From NCBI RefSeq assembly GCF_000513195.1, contig NZ_CBVI010000048.1:1-64000 (forward strand): a stretch of 64,000 bases of DNA, written 5' to 3'. Shown in pieces: positions 51,725-60,328 of this stretch. The notes below the pieces were generated by a model that was given only the letters and a program-made list of their open reading frames with translations, made no database searches and was not told where the DNA came from. A program made the position numbers and the translations under genes. This stretch comes from Bacteroides timonensis. Lineage in GTDB: Bacteria; Bacteroidota; Bacteroidia; Bacteroidales; Bacteroidaceae. Within the stretch, counting starts at the first letter, position 1, and each line of letters starts with the position of its first letter.

Positions 51725-53623
51725 ATGATAAAGCAACGGAAGATAGAGTTACTGGCCCCTGCCAAGAACATGGAATGTGGCATTGAAGCTATTAACCACG
51801 GTGCGGATGCAGTGTATATCGGTGCACCTAAGTTTGGCGCACGTGCAGCAGCCGGCAATTCGTTGGAAGATATAGCTGCTTTGGTGGCTCATGCCCATTT
51901 ATATAATGCCCGGATTTATGTGACTGTCAATACCATCTTAAAGGAAGAAGAACTGGCAGAGACGGAGAAAATGATTTGGGATTTGTATCGTGCGGGAGTA
52001 GATGCCCTCATTGTGCAAGACATGGGAATCACTCGCTTAAACCTACCACCTATTCCCTTGCACGCCAGTACCCAAATGGATAACCGTACACCGGAGAAAG
52101 TACGTTTCCTTGCAGAAGCCGGTTTCCGGCAAGTAGTATTGGCACGTGAGCTTTCCCTTCAGGAAATCAGCCATATTCATAAAGCTTGTCCGGAAGTGCC
52201 GTTGGAAGTATTTGTACATGGGGCGCTTTGCGTTAGTTATAGCGGGCAATGTTATGTCAGCCAGGCTTGTTTCGGACGTAGTGCCAACCGGGGAGAATGT
52301 GCACAATTCTGTCGTTTGCCTTTCAGTCTGGTGGATGCCGACGGAAAAGTAATTGTACGTGATAAGCATTTGCTATCTCTCAAAGATTTGAATCAGAGTG
52401 ATATTCTGGAAGAGTTACTTGATGCAGGTGCTACTTCGCTCAAGATAGAAGGTCGTCTGAAAGATGTTTCTTACGTAAAGAATGTTACGGCTGCTTACCG
52501 CCAAAAGCTGGATGCCATCTTTACACGCCGTAAAGAATACGCCCGAGCCTCTTCCGGTACTTGCAATTATACATTCCGTCCCCAGTTAGATAAAAGTTTT
52601 AGTCGTGGATTTACGCATTACTTCCTGCACGGACGCAGTGAAGAAATTTTCTCTTTCGATACTCCGAAATCCCTCGGTGAAGAGATGGGAACCATGAAGG
52701 AACAACGTGGAAACTACCTCACAGTAGCTGGATTGAAATCATTCAACAACGGTGACGGTGTTTGTTATATCGATGAGCAAGGACGCCTGCAAGGCTTCCG
52801 TATCAACCGTGTAGATGGAAATAAACTCTATCCGGCAGGTGAGATGCCTCGTATTCGTCTGCGTACTGTGCTTTACCGTAACTATGACCAGGAGTTTGAG
52901 AAGTTGCTGGCACGTAAGTCTTCCGAACGAAAGATTTCCGTTTCCTTGCTTTTGGCAGATACTGCCTTCGGCTTTGCTCTGACTGTCACGGATGAGGATG
53001 ATAATAGCGTTACACTTTCTTTCCCTTATCAGAAAGAACCTGCCCGTACCCCTCAGGCAGATAATCTGCGTACTCAACTCAGTAAATTGGGAAATACTCC
53101 TTTTGAAGCCGGAATATTAGCGGATAATCGTTCGCCTGAAACAAATTCCGCCATAGAAATCCGCTTTTCAGATAACTGGTTTCTTCCCGCTTCCGTAGTA
53201 GCCGATTGGCGTCGTCAAGCCGTAGACAAGCTGGTTACCGTTCGCCGTATTAATTATCGGCAGGAAGTGGCAGTCTGGAAACCTACAACTCATGCTTTCC
53301 CTTTGCCGGGAACTTCTTCTAAGACAACAGCTTCCGCTACTTCATTAACGTACCTCGGGAATGTAATGAATACCCGTGCCGCCTCTTTCTATACCGATCA
53401 CGGCATTGCTACCGTAGCTCCGGCTTATGAGAAACAATCTGTACCGGGTGCTGTTTTAATGTTCTGCAAGCATTGTTTGCGTTATAGTATGGGTTGGTGC
53501 CCTACTTATCAGAAGGGACGTTCACCTTATCGGGAGCCTTATTGTTTGCAAGGAACTGATGGTAAGCGCTTCCGCTTGGAATTTGATTGTAAGAATTGTC
53601 AGATGAAAGTATATGCAGAATAA
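51725..53623 (+). CDS. U32-family peptidase-like protein (RlhA/TrhP group)
   Basis: A 632-residue protein with an N-terminal TIM-barrel (ELLAPAKNMECGIEAINHGAD) and the U32 signature FVHGALCVSYSGQCYVS followed by two further cysteines (ACFGRS...ECAQFCR). Further Cys occur near the end (FCKHCLRYSMGWC, DCKNCQM). Characterised relatives hydroxylate rRNA or tRNA rather than cut proteins, and an iron-sulfur cluster at these Cys is likely. The length fits the two-domain form. It overlaps the next gene by eleven bases. Confidence 0.9.
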   Translation: MIKQRKIELLAPAKNMECGIEAINHGADAVYIGAPKFGARAAAGNSLEDIAALVAHAHLYNARIYVTVNTILKEEELAETEKMIWDLYRAGVDALIVQDMGITRLNLPPIPLHASTQMDNRTPEKVRFLAEAGFRQVVLARELSLQEISHIHKACPEVPLEVFVHGALCVSYSGQCYVSQACFGRSANRGECAQFCRLPFSLVDADGKVIVRDKHLLSLKDLNQSDILEELLDAGATSLKIEGRLKDVSYVKNVTAAYRQKLDAIFTRRKEYARASSGTCNYTFRPQLDKSFSRGFTHYFLHGRSEEIFSFDTPKSLGEEMGTMKEQRGNYLTVAGLKSFNNGDGVCYIDEQGRLQGFRINRVDGNKLYPAGEMPRIRLRTVLYRNYDQEFEKLLARKSSERKISVSLLLADTAFGFALTVTDEDDNSVTLSFPYQKEPARTPQADNLRTQLSKLGNTPFEAGILADNRSPETNSAIEIRFSDNWFLPASVVADWRRQAVDKLVTVRRINYRQEVAVWKPTTHAFPLPGTSSKTTASATSLTYLGNVMNTRAASFYTDHGIATVAPAYEKQSVPGAVLMFCKHCLRYSMGWCPTYQKGRSPYREPYCLQGTDGKRFRLEFDCKNCQMKVYAE

Positions 53624-54662
53624 GAGAGAACATATTCGTTATCACCACAGAGTAGCACAGAGTAACACAGAGTTTCTTAAATATCAGAAAAGACTCCGTG
53701 CAACTCTGTGCTACTCTGTGGTGATAGCGATTATTATCAGTCTGGTTTCCTGCCGTTACTCCCGTCCCAATCTGGATGATGAAGGTATCAGTGATAAAAC
53801 CCGGGACTCTCTGACCTACCTTTACGACCGGCATTATACGTTGAATACGAATCTGGAAGTGGTGCAGGATTCCGTGGTGCTTGCCTGTCTGCCGGTGAAG
53901 GATTGCTACAATACTTTGTATAGAGGAGACCGTGTAGTAGTGGCCGAATTTGCCATTCATTCTGCTGATAGCGTGGACAGTGTTTGGGTAAAACTTGCTC
54001 ATTCCCAGGAGATACAAGGCTGGATCGGGGAGCGGGAAATGATGCAAGCTTTTGTACCTACGGACAGTATCTCACAATTCATTTACTTGTTCAGTGATAC
54101 GCATGCTTCTTACTTCGTGATTATTTTCGCCTTGTTTATCGGTGCCTGGGTGTTCCGTCTGTTCCGTCAGAAGCAGTTGAAGATTGTTTATTTCAATGAT
54201 ATTGATAGCGTATATCCACTTTTGCTCTGCCTGTTGATGGCATTCAGTGCTACGGTGTATGAGACGATGCAAGTCTTTGTGCCCGAAACGTGGGAACATT
54301 TCTATTTTAACCCTACGCTTTCACCTTTCAAGGTGCCGTTTATTCTCTCAGTCTTTTTGCTGAGCATCTGGTTGTTTATCATTGTACTGCTGGCAGTACT
54401 CGATGACTTGTTCCGTCAGTTGACTCCTGCCGCTGCCGTATTCTATCTGTTGGGATTGGCATCTTGTTGTATCTTCTGTTATTTCTTCTTTATACTGACT
54501 ACGCAAATCTATATCGGCTATATTTTCCTTGTTGTTTTCTTTGGGCTTTTCCTAAAGCGAATGTGTGCTACACTTGTCATTTACCGCTATCGTTGCGGGC
54601 GCTGCGGACAGAAATTAAAAGAAAAGGGGCCTTGCCCAAGCTGTGGTGCTATCAATGAATAA
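53613..54662 (+). CDS. Membrane protein with SH3-like and zinc-ribbon ends; N-terminus encoded by a palindromic repeat
   Basis: A 349-residue protein of no named family. The frame opens at ATG 53613 inside the U32 gene and runs through the palindrome 53641-53725, which supplies about 28 residues (including YHHRVAQSNTE and LRATLCYSVV). A hydrophobic stretch follows and ends in a lipobox-like LVSC at about residues 45-48. Then comes an SH3-like region (about 75-145: LACLPVKDCYNTLYRGDRV to WIGEREMM), at least five membrane helices (about 165-325) and a C-terminal zinc ribbon CGRCGQKLKEKGPCPSCG. The SH3 domain may be periplasmic. Start is uncertain because of the repeat. Confidence 0.7.
   Translation: MQNKREHIRYHHRVAQSNTEFLKYQKRLRATLCYSVVIAIIISLVSCRYSRPNLDDEGISDKTRDSLTYLYDRHYTLNTNLEVVQDSVVLACLPVKDCYNTLYRGDRVVVAEFAIHSADSVDSVWVKLAHSQEIQGWIGEREMMQAFVPTDSISQFIYLFSDTHASYFVIIFALFIGAWVFRLFRQKQLKIVYFNDIDSVYPLLLCLLMAFSATVYETMQVFVPETWEHFYFNPTLSPFKVPFILSVFLLSIWLFIIVLLAVLDDLFRQLTPAAAVFYLLGLASCCIFCYFFFILTTQIYIGYIFLVVFFGLFLKRMCATLVIYRYRCGRCGQKLKEKGPCPSCGAINE
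53641..53725. repeat. 85-bp inverted repeat with 32-bp arms inside a reading frame
   Basis: ATCACCACAGAGTAGCACAG and following bases to 53672 pair with 53694-53725 (ending GTGCTACTCTGTGGTGAT), with about 28 of 32 positions matching. Within each arm, CACAGAGTA-like words repeat. The stretch has no stop in the frame of the gene at 53613. Confidence 0.85.
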
Positions 54663-54740
54663 TAGGGTGTAGCAAGTTCTCTTAACCCTTTCATGCTTAT
54701 GATACTTACTTTTCCCCTCTTTCCTGCTTAGATGTAATGT

Positions 54741-54823
54741 AAAAGATGGCATCTTTTGCTGCGAAAGATGCCATCTTTTGATGTTAGAGATGCCACCTTT
54801 TGCGACAAAAGATGCCATCTTTT
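54741..54823. repeat. 22-bp direct-repeat array, 4 units (AAAGATGCCATCTTTT)
   Basis: GATGGCATC, GATGCCATC, GATGCCACC and GATGCCATC start at 54745, 54767, 54789 and 54811, exactly 22 bp apart. Each unit is a dyad flanked by AAAA and TTTT, the first being the reverse complement of the second. It lies between two convergent genes and could be read as hairpins from either side. Confidence 0.9.
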
Positions 54824-54870
54824 GCATAACGGGTCAGGGAGATGTATGGGGACGGAAGTAATGATCTCTA

Positions 54871-57309
54871 TCAGAACCTGCAACGTAGTTCGACTCCCGC
54901 CTGTATGGGGCGGCCTTTCTGCATGAATCCGTTGCCCATGCTTTCAAAGTAGAAAGCAGCGTAGTCTTTATCCAGCGCATTGCGAACCCAGAAGTCAATC
55001 TGTCCGTTACCTTTTTGCAGGCTGAGGCGTCCGTTCAATGTGCCGTAGAAGGCTTGGCTGACATCATTCTGCTCGGTCCAATAGATGCGTCCTGCACCGG
55101 TGTAGTTGGCATTAAGTTGAATACGGTCCAACCAATGTCCCGGGTTGATGCGGAAAATGTATTGTCCGCCCAGGCTCAGAGTGTGCTTGGGGACGAAGGG
55201 GACGTAATTGCCATTGTTACTTATTTCAATCACTTTATTATCTGCGCTTTTCGCATTCGTCACGTACTCTTTGAATGTGGCGTATGTGTAGCCATAATTT
55301 GCAGTCAGCGTGAAGTTGGTGGTAACTGCGCCCGCCAGAGATATTTCAGCTCCGAGGCTGCGACTCTTTCCTGCATTTACCGTTTCACGTCCGAGGCCGC
55401 TTTGGGCAAAGCGTGATATTTGTTGGTCGCGCGTTTCGAGCCAGAAGAGGGCGGCATCGGCACGCAGACGGTTCTGGAAAAGATTCAGGTGGGTGCCTGC
55501 TTCATAGTTCCACGTCTGTTCAGGTTTGTAGACGGTGGCAGCCCGGGCATCCGGATTCTTACCGCCATCGGGTAGAAAACCATCTACCAAATCTTTGAAG
55601 TTGTCCGGAACATTGGGCATGATTGCTTCTTTAGATTGCTTCATCATATCGTTGCGCAAACTGGATTGTAGAAGGTCGGAGAACATCTGAATGTTATATC
55701 CTCCCGAGCGATAACCTTTGCTGACGGTAGCATATACATTTCCGGCATTATCCCGGAAGTCATATTGCAAGGCGAACTTCGGAAGTAGTTGCAGATAATC
55801 TTTGCTGATGGAACCTTCGTAGCAGGATTCTACAGTCAGGGCTGTTTCCGGCATCATTATTATAGGATCACGAACAGGCTGTCCGTTCTGCATCATCTGA
55901 CCTGTAATGCCTACGGTGTAATCCATTGCTGTGCCGGAGTTGTAATCCATCTTCATCTTCTCATAATCCAGGCGAAGTCCGGCAGTGAATGATAATCCGT
56001 CGATACTAAATAAATCTCTGAATGTGGATTGGTGAAACAGAGCTCCATTCAGAAGCGGTGTTTTGAAATCTCCGTTGATAGGTAAACGTGTGCTGGTTAC
56101 TTTTAATGATGGCATGATATTCATATTCATCACCGGGCTCATCGGTACTTCTATTAGTGGAGGAATTACGCTACCCAGCATCTGGTTCATCATCGCCATA
56201 CCATCTTCCTTAAATGTGACCGGTGCAGTCGTATTCAGCCATTGATAGAAGCCGAAGATGCCCGTTGCCCATTGCCAGCGGCGGTTTTCCTTGCTCTTCA
56301 TCACAATTTCTTCACTGATGGTATTGATGCGTTGTTTCTGTTCCAGTGTATACGTATCTGAGGCTGTGAAATCCTGATCCAGAAACATACGATCCTTTAG
56401 ATGCTGATATCCGGTTACGGCACTGAGTGTGAAATTCTGTGCCTGGTACTCTACATTAAGTCCGGCATTCAGCAGGTTGCGGTAATAGCTACTTTCATCA
56501 TTGTAAGCCGTTTTGGCTACATCTCCGGTTTCTTTATTGTAGAGTCCATACGGGTAACCGCCCTGGTCACCATATTCATAACTTACATTAAAGTCGAGCT
56601 TCCAATTATCGCTGGGCAAGTAGATGGCACGGATACGTCCACCGGCAGACTGCCCTTTATCTACTTTTTTATTGTTGAGCGCTGCATTGCGGAAGAAACC
56701 GCCTTCGTATTCATAAAATCCTCCAGCCGAGAATGCAAAGCGATCATTCATCCGGTGATAGTGAGTGACGGAAGTATTGTATTGATTGTGTGTACCTGCC
56801 CCTATCCGGAAGTCAGTACCTTGATAAGAGAAAGGAGATTTGGTATGTACTTTAATAAGTCCACCCATCGCATTTCGTCCGTACAGTGTACCCTGCGGAC
56901 CGCGCAGCACATCAATACGCTCGATGTCGGAATAATTGAAATCGAATGCGGATTTATCTATATAAGGTATATTGTCAACATAGAGCCCTACGGAGGGAGT
57001 ATTGATGCGAGAACCGATACCACGAATGTAGACGGCAGATGTCAGTCGCGAACCGTAGTCGGGAATAAATATATTGGGGACCAGTGCTGTCAGGTTTTTG
57101 ATTGAGTTCACTTGTGCAGCCTGCATGTCTTGTTGCGAAAGCAGGGTGACGGCATTGGGCAGCTCGCGCAACTTACGGTTTTCTTTAGGTGCTGCAATGA
57201 TCAGGACTTCTTCAACGTCCACTATTTTCAGGGTATCCACTTCCTCTGCACATACGTTCCCTATCGACAGGAGTGCCAGGGCAAAGGCTAACAATTTACT
57301 CTTCTCCAT
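54871..57309 (-). CDS. TonB-dependent outer-membrane receptor
   Basis: An 812-residue receptor with a signal peptide (1-21, NVCAEE), a TonB-box-like stretch (VDVEEVLIIAAP), a plug (about 45-165; AVYIRGIGSR, IERIDVLRGPQGTLYGRNAMGG) and a 22-strand barrel ending in ELRCRF. It lacks the SusC-type N-terminal carboxypeptidase-like extension and has no SusD next door, so it resembles metal-chelate, haem or cobalamin receptors more than glycan importers. It follows a LuxR-type regulator by 72 bases on the same strand, and that regulator has a His-rich, metal-binding-like linker. Confidence 0.92.
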   Translation of the reverse strand: MEKSKLLAFALALLSIGNVCAEEVDTLKIVDVEEVLIIAAPKENRKLRELPNAVTLLSQQDMQAAQVNSIKNLTALVPNIFIPDYGSRLTSAVYIRGIGSRINTPSVGLYVDNIPYIDKSAFDFNYSDIERIDVLRGPQGTLYGRNAMGGLIKVHTKSPFSYQGTDFRIGAGTHNQYNTSVTHYHRMNDRFAFSAGGFYEYEGGFFRNAALNNKKVDKGQSAGGRIRAIYLPSDNWKLDFNVSYEYGDQGGYPYGLYNKETGDVAKTAYNDESSYYRNLLNAGLNVEYQAQNFTLSAVTGYQHLKDRMFLDQDFTASDTYTLEQKQRINTISEEIVMKSKENRRWQWATGIFGFYQWLNTTAPVTFKEDGMAMMNQMLGSVIPPLIEVPMSPVMNMNIMPSLKVTSTRLPINGDFKTPLLNGALFHQSTFRDLFSIDGLSFTAGLRLDYEKMKMDYNSGTAMDYTVGITGQMMQNGQPVRDPIIMMPETALTVESCYEGSISKDYLQLLPKFALQYDFRDNAGNVYATVSKGYRSGGYNIQMFSDLLQSSLRNDMMKQSKEAIMPNVPDNFKDLVDGFLPDGGKNPDARAATVYKPEQTWNYEAGTHLNLFQNRLRADAALFWLETRDQQISRFAQSGLGRETVNAGKSRSLGAEISLAGAVTTNFTLTANYGYTYATFKEYVTNAKSADNKVIEISNNGNYVPFVPKHTLSLGGQYIFRINPGHWLDRIQLNANYTGAGRIYWTEQNDVSQAFYGTLNGRLSLQKGNGQIDFWVRNALDKDYAAFYFESMGNGFMQKGRPIQAGVELRCRF

Positions 57310-57341
57310 TTTTTGCTTCTATTATTTCGCTTGCAAAGAAA

Positions 57342-57369
57342 GAGGATTTCTCTTATACCCGCAATCCTC
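57342..57369 (-). terminator. Hairpin between the LuxR-type gene and the TonB receptor
   Basis: A 7-bp stem GAGGATT/AATCCTC with a 14-base loop, followed on the minus strand by TTTCTTTG. Weak as a terminator; it may attenuate receptor expression. Confidence 0.4.
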
Positions 57370-57381
57370 ATTTATTAGGAT

Positions 57382-58011
57382 TTAGATACGGTCTGCTTCG
57401 ACGTATCCGTGCATTACAGCATAAATCGTTAGTCCGGCCACTGATTTAATGCCCAGCTTCTCCGTAATATTCTTTCGGTGGGAGATGACGGTAGTCAGGC
57501 TGATATTCAGTTTATCGGCTATTTCTTTATTGATAAGTCCTTTGGTTATCAGTACCAGTACTTCTATTTCGCGGGGAGAGAGATCATGTTCGCTGTCGGC
57601 ATGAGGATTACCGCACGGATGCGCTGTTGCACCGTGGGGATGTCCGTGGGGGTGGCTATGAGGATGTCCGCCTTTGTGTCCGAACTGATGCAGTTGCAGG
57701 ATGTTTCTGATCAGTGTTTTCTCGTCCTGATAAATATTCAAGGTCGGTATTCCTGCCAGCTGAGGCTGATTGTCACCGTTTGCCAATACAATGGTCTTGG
57801 GCTTGCGCGGTAGGAAAAAAGCGGTATGCTCAAAATATATCTGTGCTGAAACAAAATAATGCGCGTACATATCGGGGGTATCGTCCATCAGTTCCTCGAA
57901 CGAACTGAATACACGGATGACGGCCATCGGGATAATTTCTTCCAGAAGGCTTTGCAATCCCATACATGATAAGGTGTTGGAGTCAGCAATTGCTATTTCG
58001 GGAGCTACCAT
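57382..58011 (-). CDS. LuxR-type regulator with receiver-like domain lacking Asp and a His-rich linker
   Basis: A 209-residue transcription factor. Residues 1-107 have a receiver-like layout, but the strand that should carry the phospho-Asp reads HYFVSAQIYF, with no Asp, and the acidic pocket is only EIAIAD. Residues 108-142 hold eleven His and one Cys (GHKGGHPHSHPHGHPHG and on), a typical transition-metal-binding composition. The C-terminal LuxR HTH (145-205; LSPREIEVLVLITKGLINKE) is complete. It most likely senses something other than phosphorylation, perhaps a metal, and controls the receptor gene that follows. Promoter TACTTTTG lies 19 bases upstream of the start. Confidence 0.85.
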   Translation of the reverse strand: MVAPEIAIADSNTLSCMGLQSLLEEIIPMAVIRVFSSFEELMDDTPDMYAHYFVSAQIYFEHTAFFLPRKPKTIVLANGDNQPQLAGIPTLNIYQDEKTLIRNILQLHQFGHKGGHPHSHPHGHPHGATAHPCGNPHADSEHDLSPREIEVLVLITKGLINKEIADKLNISLTTVISHRKNITEKLGIKSVAGLTIYAVMHGYVEADRI

Positions 58012-58030
58012 AGTGTTTCTTAAATTTCTG

Positions 58031-58038
58031 CAAAAGTA
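58031..58038 (-). promoter_or_regulatory. -7 promoter box TACTTTTG for the LuxR-type gene and TonB receptor
   Basis: Consensus on the minus strand, 19 bases before the ATG at 58011. Confidence 0.6.
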
Positions 58039-58164
58039 CAGATAAATTTTAGGATGTAGGCTATTGTGATTGAAAAACAGTAACTTTCCTTAATAGGTTG
58101 CTATAGAACTTTGCGCTCTTCTCTTTTGTTGTTAAGTATATAATTTACTTAATACTACTGATTT

Positions 58165-59514
58165 ATGAAATATGATATAGCTATCATCGGTGGTGGCCCT
58201 GCCGGATATACGGCAGCTGAAAGAGCGGCTGCAAACGGGCTGCAAACTGTTTTGTTTGAAAAGAAAGCTATTGGCGGTGTTTGTCTCAATGAGGGGTGTA
58301 TCCCTACCAAAACTCTACTCTATTCCGCCAAGTTGTGGGACAATATGAAAGGTGCGTCCAAGTATGGCATCTCTGTGCCCGACGGTTCGTCATTCGATAT
58401 GAAAAAGATTATCGACCGTAAAGATAAGATTGTGAAAAAGCTGACTGGTGGTGTGAAGATGACGGTCAGTTCGTACGGTGCTGTTATTGTGCCGCAGGAA
58501 GCCGTTATTATGGGTGAGGCGGACGGACGTTTCCAACTTTCGGCTGCCGGCGAAGTATATGAAGTAACCTATCTGTTGGTATGTACAGGTTCCGATACAT
58601 TGATCCCTCCCATTAAAGGATTATCTGAAATTGATTATTGGACATCAAAGGAAGCATTGGAGATCACAACTTTGCCCCGTTCACTTGTCATTATCGGCGG
58701 TGGTGTTATCGGGATGGAATTCGCCTCTTTTTTCAATAGCATGGGTGTGCAGGTGCATGTTGTTGAAATGATGCCCGAAGTATTGGGCGCCATGGATAAG
58801 GAAACCAGTGGCATGCTACGTTCAGAATATCAGAATCGTGGAGTTAATTTCCATTTGAATGCCAAAGTAATTGAAGTCGGCAAAGAGGGTGTCACTATTG
58901 AAAAAGAAGGTAAGACTGCACTTATCGAAGCCGAAAAGGTACTCGTCAGTGTGGGTAGGAAAGCTAACTTGTCCCAGGTCGGTTTGGATAAACTGAACAT
59001 TGAACAGCTGCGCAACGGTGTGAAGGTGGATGAGCATATGCAGACTTCCCATCCTCGTGTTTATGCCTGTGGCGACATCACCGGGCGTTCTATGCTGGCA
59101 CATACTGCCATTCGTGAAAGTGAAGTTGCTGTCAATCATATCTTGGGAGTGGAAGACAGTATGAATTACGATTGTGTACCCGGTGTGGTGTATACCAATC
59201 CCGAAGTAGCGGGAGTCGGTAAGACTGAGGAAGAATTGAAAGTATCCGGTATCAGTTATCATGTACAGAAGTTACCGATGGCCTATTCCGGTCGTTTTGT
59301 AGCCGAGAATGAATTGGTGAACGGACTTTGCAAACTGATATTGGATGACGATGATCGGGTGATAGGCTGCCATATGCTGGGAAACCCTGTTTCCGAATTG
59401 ATTGTTCTTGCCGGACTTGCCGTGCAGCACGGATATACGGTGGAAGAGTTTCAAAAGACTGTTTTTCCGCATCCGACGGTCGGTGAAATCTTCCATGAAA
59501 CTTTGTTTGCATAA
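58165..59514 (+). CDS. lpdA: Dihydrolipoyl dehydrogenase (E3)
   Basis: A 449-residue flavoprotein reoxidising the lipoyl arm of E2 with NAD+. It has the FAD loop IGGGPAGYTAAERA, redox Cys40 and Cys45 (GGVCLNEGCIPTK), the NAD loop IIGGGVIGMEFASF, the second FAD motif VYACGDITG and the C-terminal active-site HPTVGE. First gene of a set encoding all parts of a 2-oxoacid dehydrogenase; its stop overlaps lplA by one base (TAATG). Confidence 0.96.
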   Translation: MKYDIAIIGGGPAGYTAAERAAANGLQTVLFEKKAIGGVCLNEGCIPTKTLLYSAKLWDNMKGASKYGISVPDGSSFDMKKIIDRKDKIVKKLTGGVKMTVSSYGAVIVPQEAVIMGEADGRFQLSAAGEVYEVTYLLVCTGSDTLIPPIKGLSEIDYWTSKEALEITTLPRSLVIIGGGVIGMEFASFFNSMGVQVHVVEMMPEVLGAMDKETSGMLRSEYQNRGVNFHLNAKVIEVGKEGVTIEKEGKTALIEAEKVLVSVGRKANLSQVGLDKLNIEQLRNGVKVDEHMQTSHPRVYACGDITGRSMLAHTAIRESEVAVNHILGVEDSMNYDCVPGVVYTNPEVAGVGKTEEELKVSGISYHVQKLPMAYSGRFVAENELVNGLCKLILDDDDRVIGCHMLGNPVSELIVLAGLAVQHGYTVEEFQKTVFPHPTVGEIFHETLFA

Positions 59515-60263
59515 TGTTCTGTATTGATAATCGCTGCACGGATATCTATTTAAATCTGGCAGCAGAAGAATATTTGTTGAAGCAGAAGCGAGGTAACTTC
59601 TTTATGCTTTGGCAGTCGGAACCTTCCGTAGTGATAGGGAAACATCAGAGTGTGGCAGCGGAAGCGGACGAGAGGCTTCTGGATGAAAAGGGAATAACCC
59701 TGGCACGCCGTTTCTCCGGTGGAGGGGCTGTATATCATGACCGGGGAAACATTAATCTGAGTTTTATTGAAACCGTAAAGCAGCCGGACTTTGTATATTA
59801 CCTGCAACAGGTCGTTGATTTCCTTGAAAAGGTAGGCATCTCAGCTTATGCTGACCAGCGTCTGGGCATTTATGTGGATGAACGGAAAATATCAGGTAGT
59901 GCGCAGTGCATACACAAAGATCGTGTGATGTATCATTGTACTTTGTTGTTTTCCACTGATCTGGATACATTGAATGCGGCATTGAATGGCGATCCGGATG
60001 CGGAAAGCCGTATACCGGGCTCTCGTACTGTGCGTGCGGTACCTTCCGTACGGAGTGAAGTTGCTAATATAAAAGAGTTTTTGTCCGAACCCATGGCCAT
60101 CAAGCGTTTCATACACTTGCTCTTTCACTCCTTTGTAGATGATGACGATAACCGGATTTACCGTTTTTCTGCCGGAGATATGGAAGCCATCGAACGGTTG
60201 AAAACGGAAAAGTATGCCTGCAAAGAGTGGATATATCATAAATCCGCATTAACTTTTACTTAA
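59514..60263 (+). CDS. lplA: Lipoate-protein ligase
   Basis: A 249-residue enzyme that attaches lipoate to the E2 lysine using ATP. The diagnostic RRFSGGGAVYHDRGNINLSF stretch is intact, followed by the catalytic Lys region DERKISGSAQ. It lacks the full accessory domain of E. coli LplA (337 residues), as in shorter ligases. Placement between E3 and E2 implies it modifies the E2 next door; use of scavenged lipoate is inference. Confidence 0.93.
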   Translation: MFCIDNRCTDIYLNLAAEEYLLKQKRGNFFMLWQSEPSVVIGKHQSVAAEADERLLDEKGITLARRFSGGGAVYHDRGNINLSFIETVKQPDFVYYLQQVVDFLEKVGISAYADQRLGIYVDERKISGSAQCIHKDRVMYHCTLLFSTDLDTLNAALNGDPDAESRIPGSRTVRAVPSVRSEVANIKEFLSEPMAIKRFIHLLFHSFVDDDDNRIYRFSAGDMEAIERLKTEKYACKEWIYHKSALTFT

Positions 60264-60328
60264 GTTAAAAACTTACTACTCAGTTGTTTGTTGTATAATA
60301 ATAAACCGAGAACCTAAAACTTAACTAT

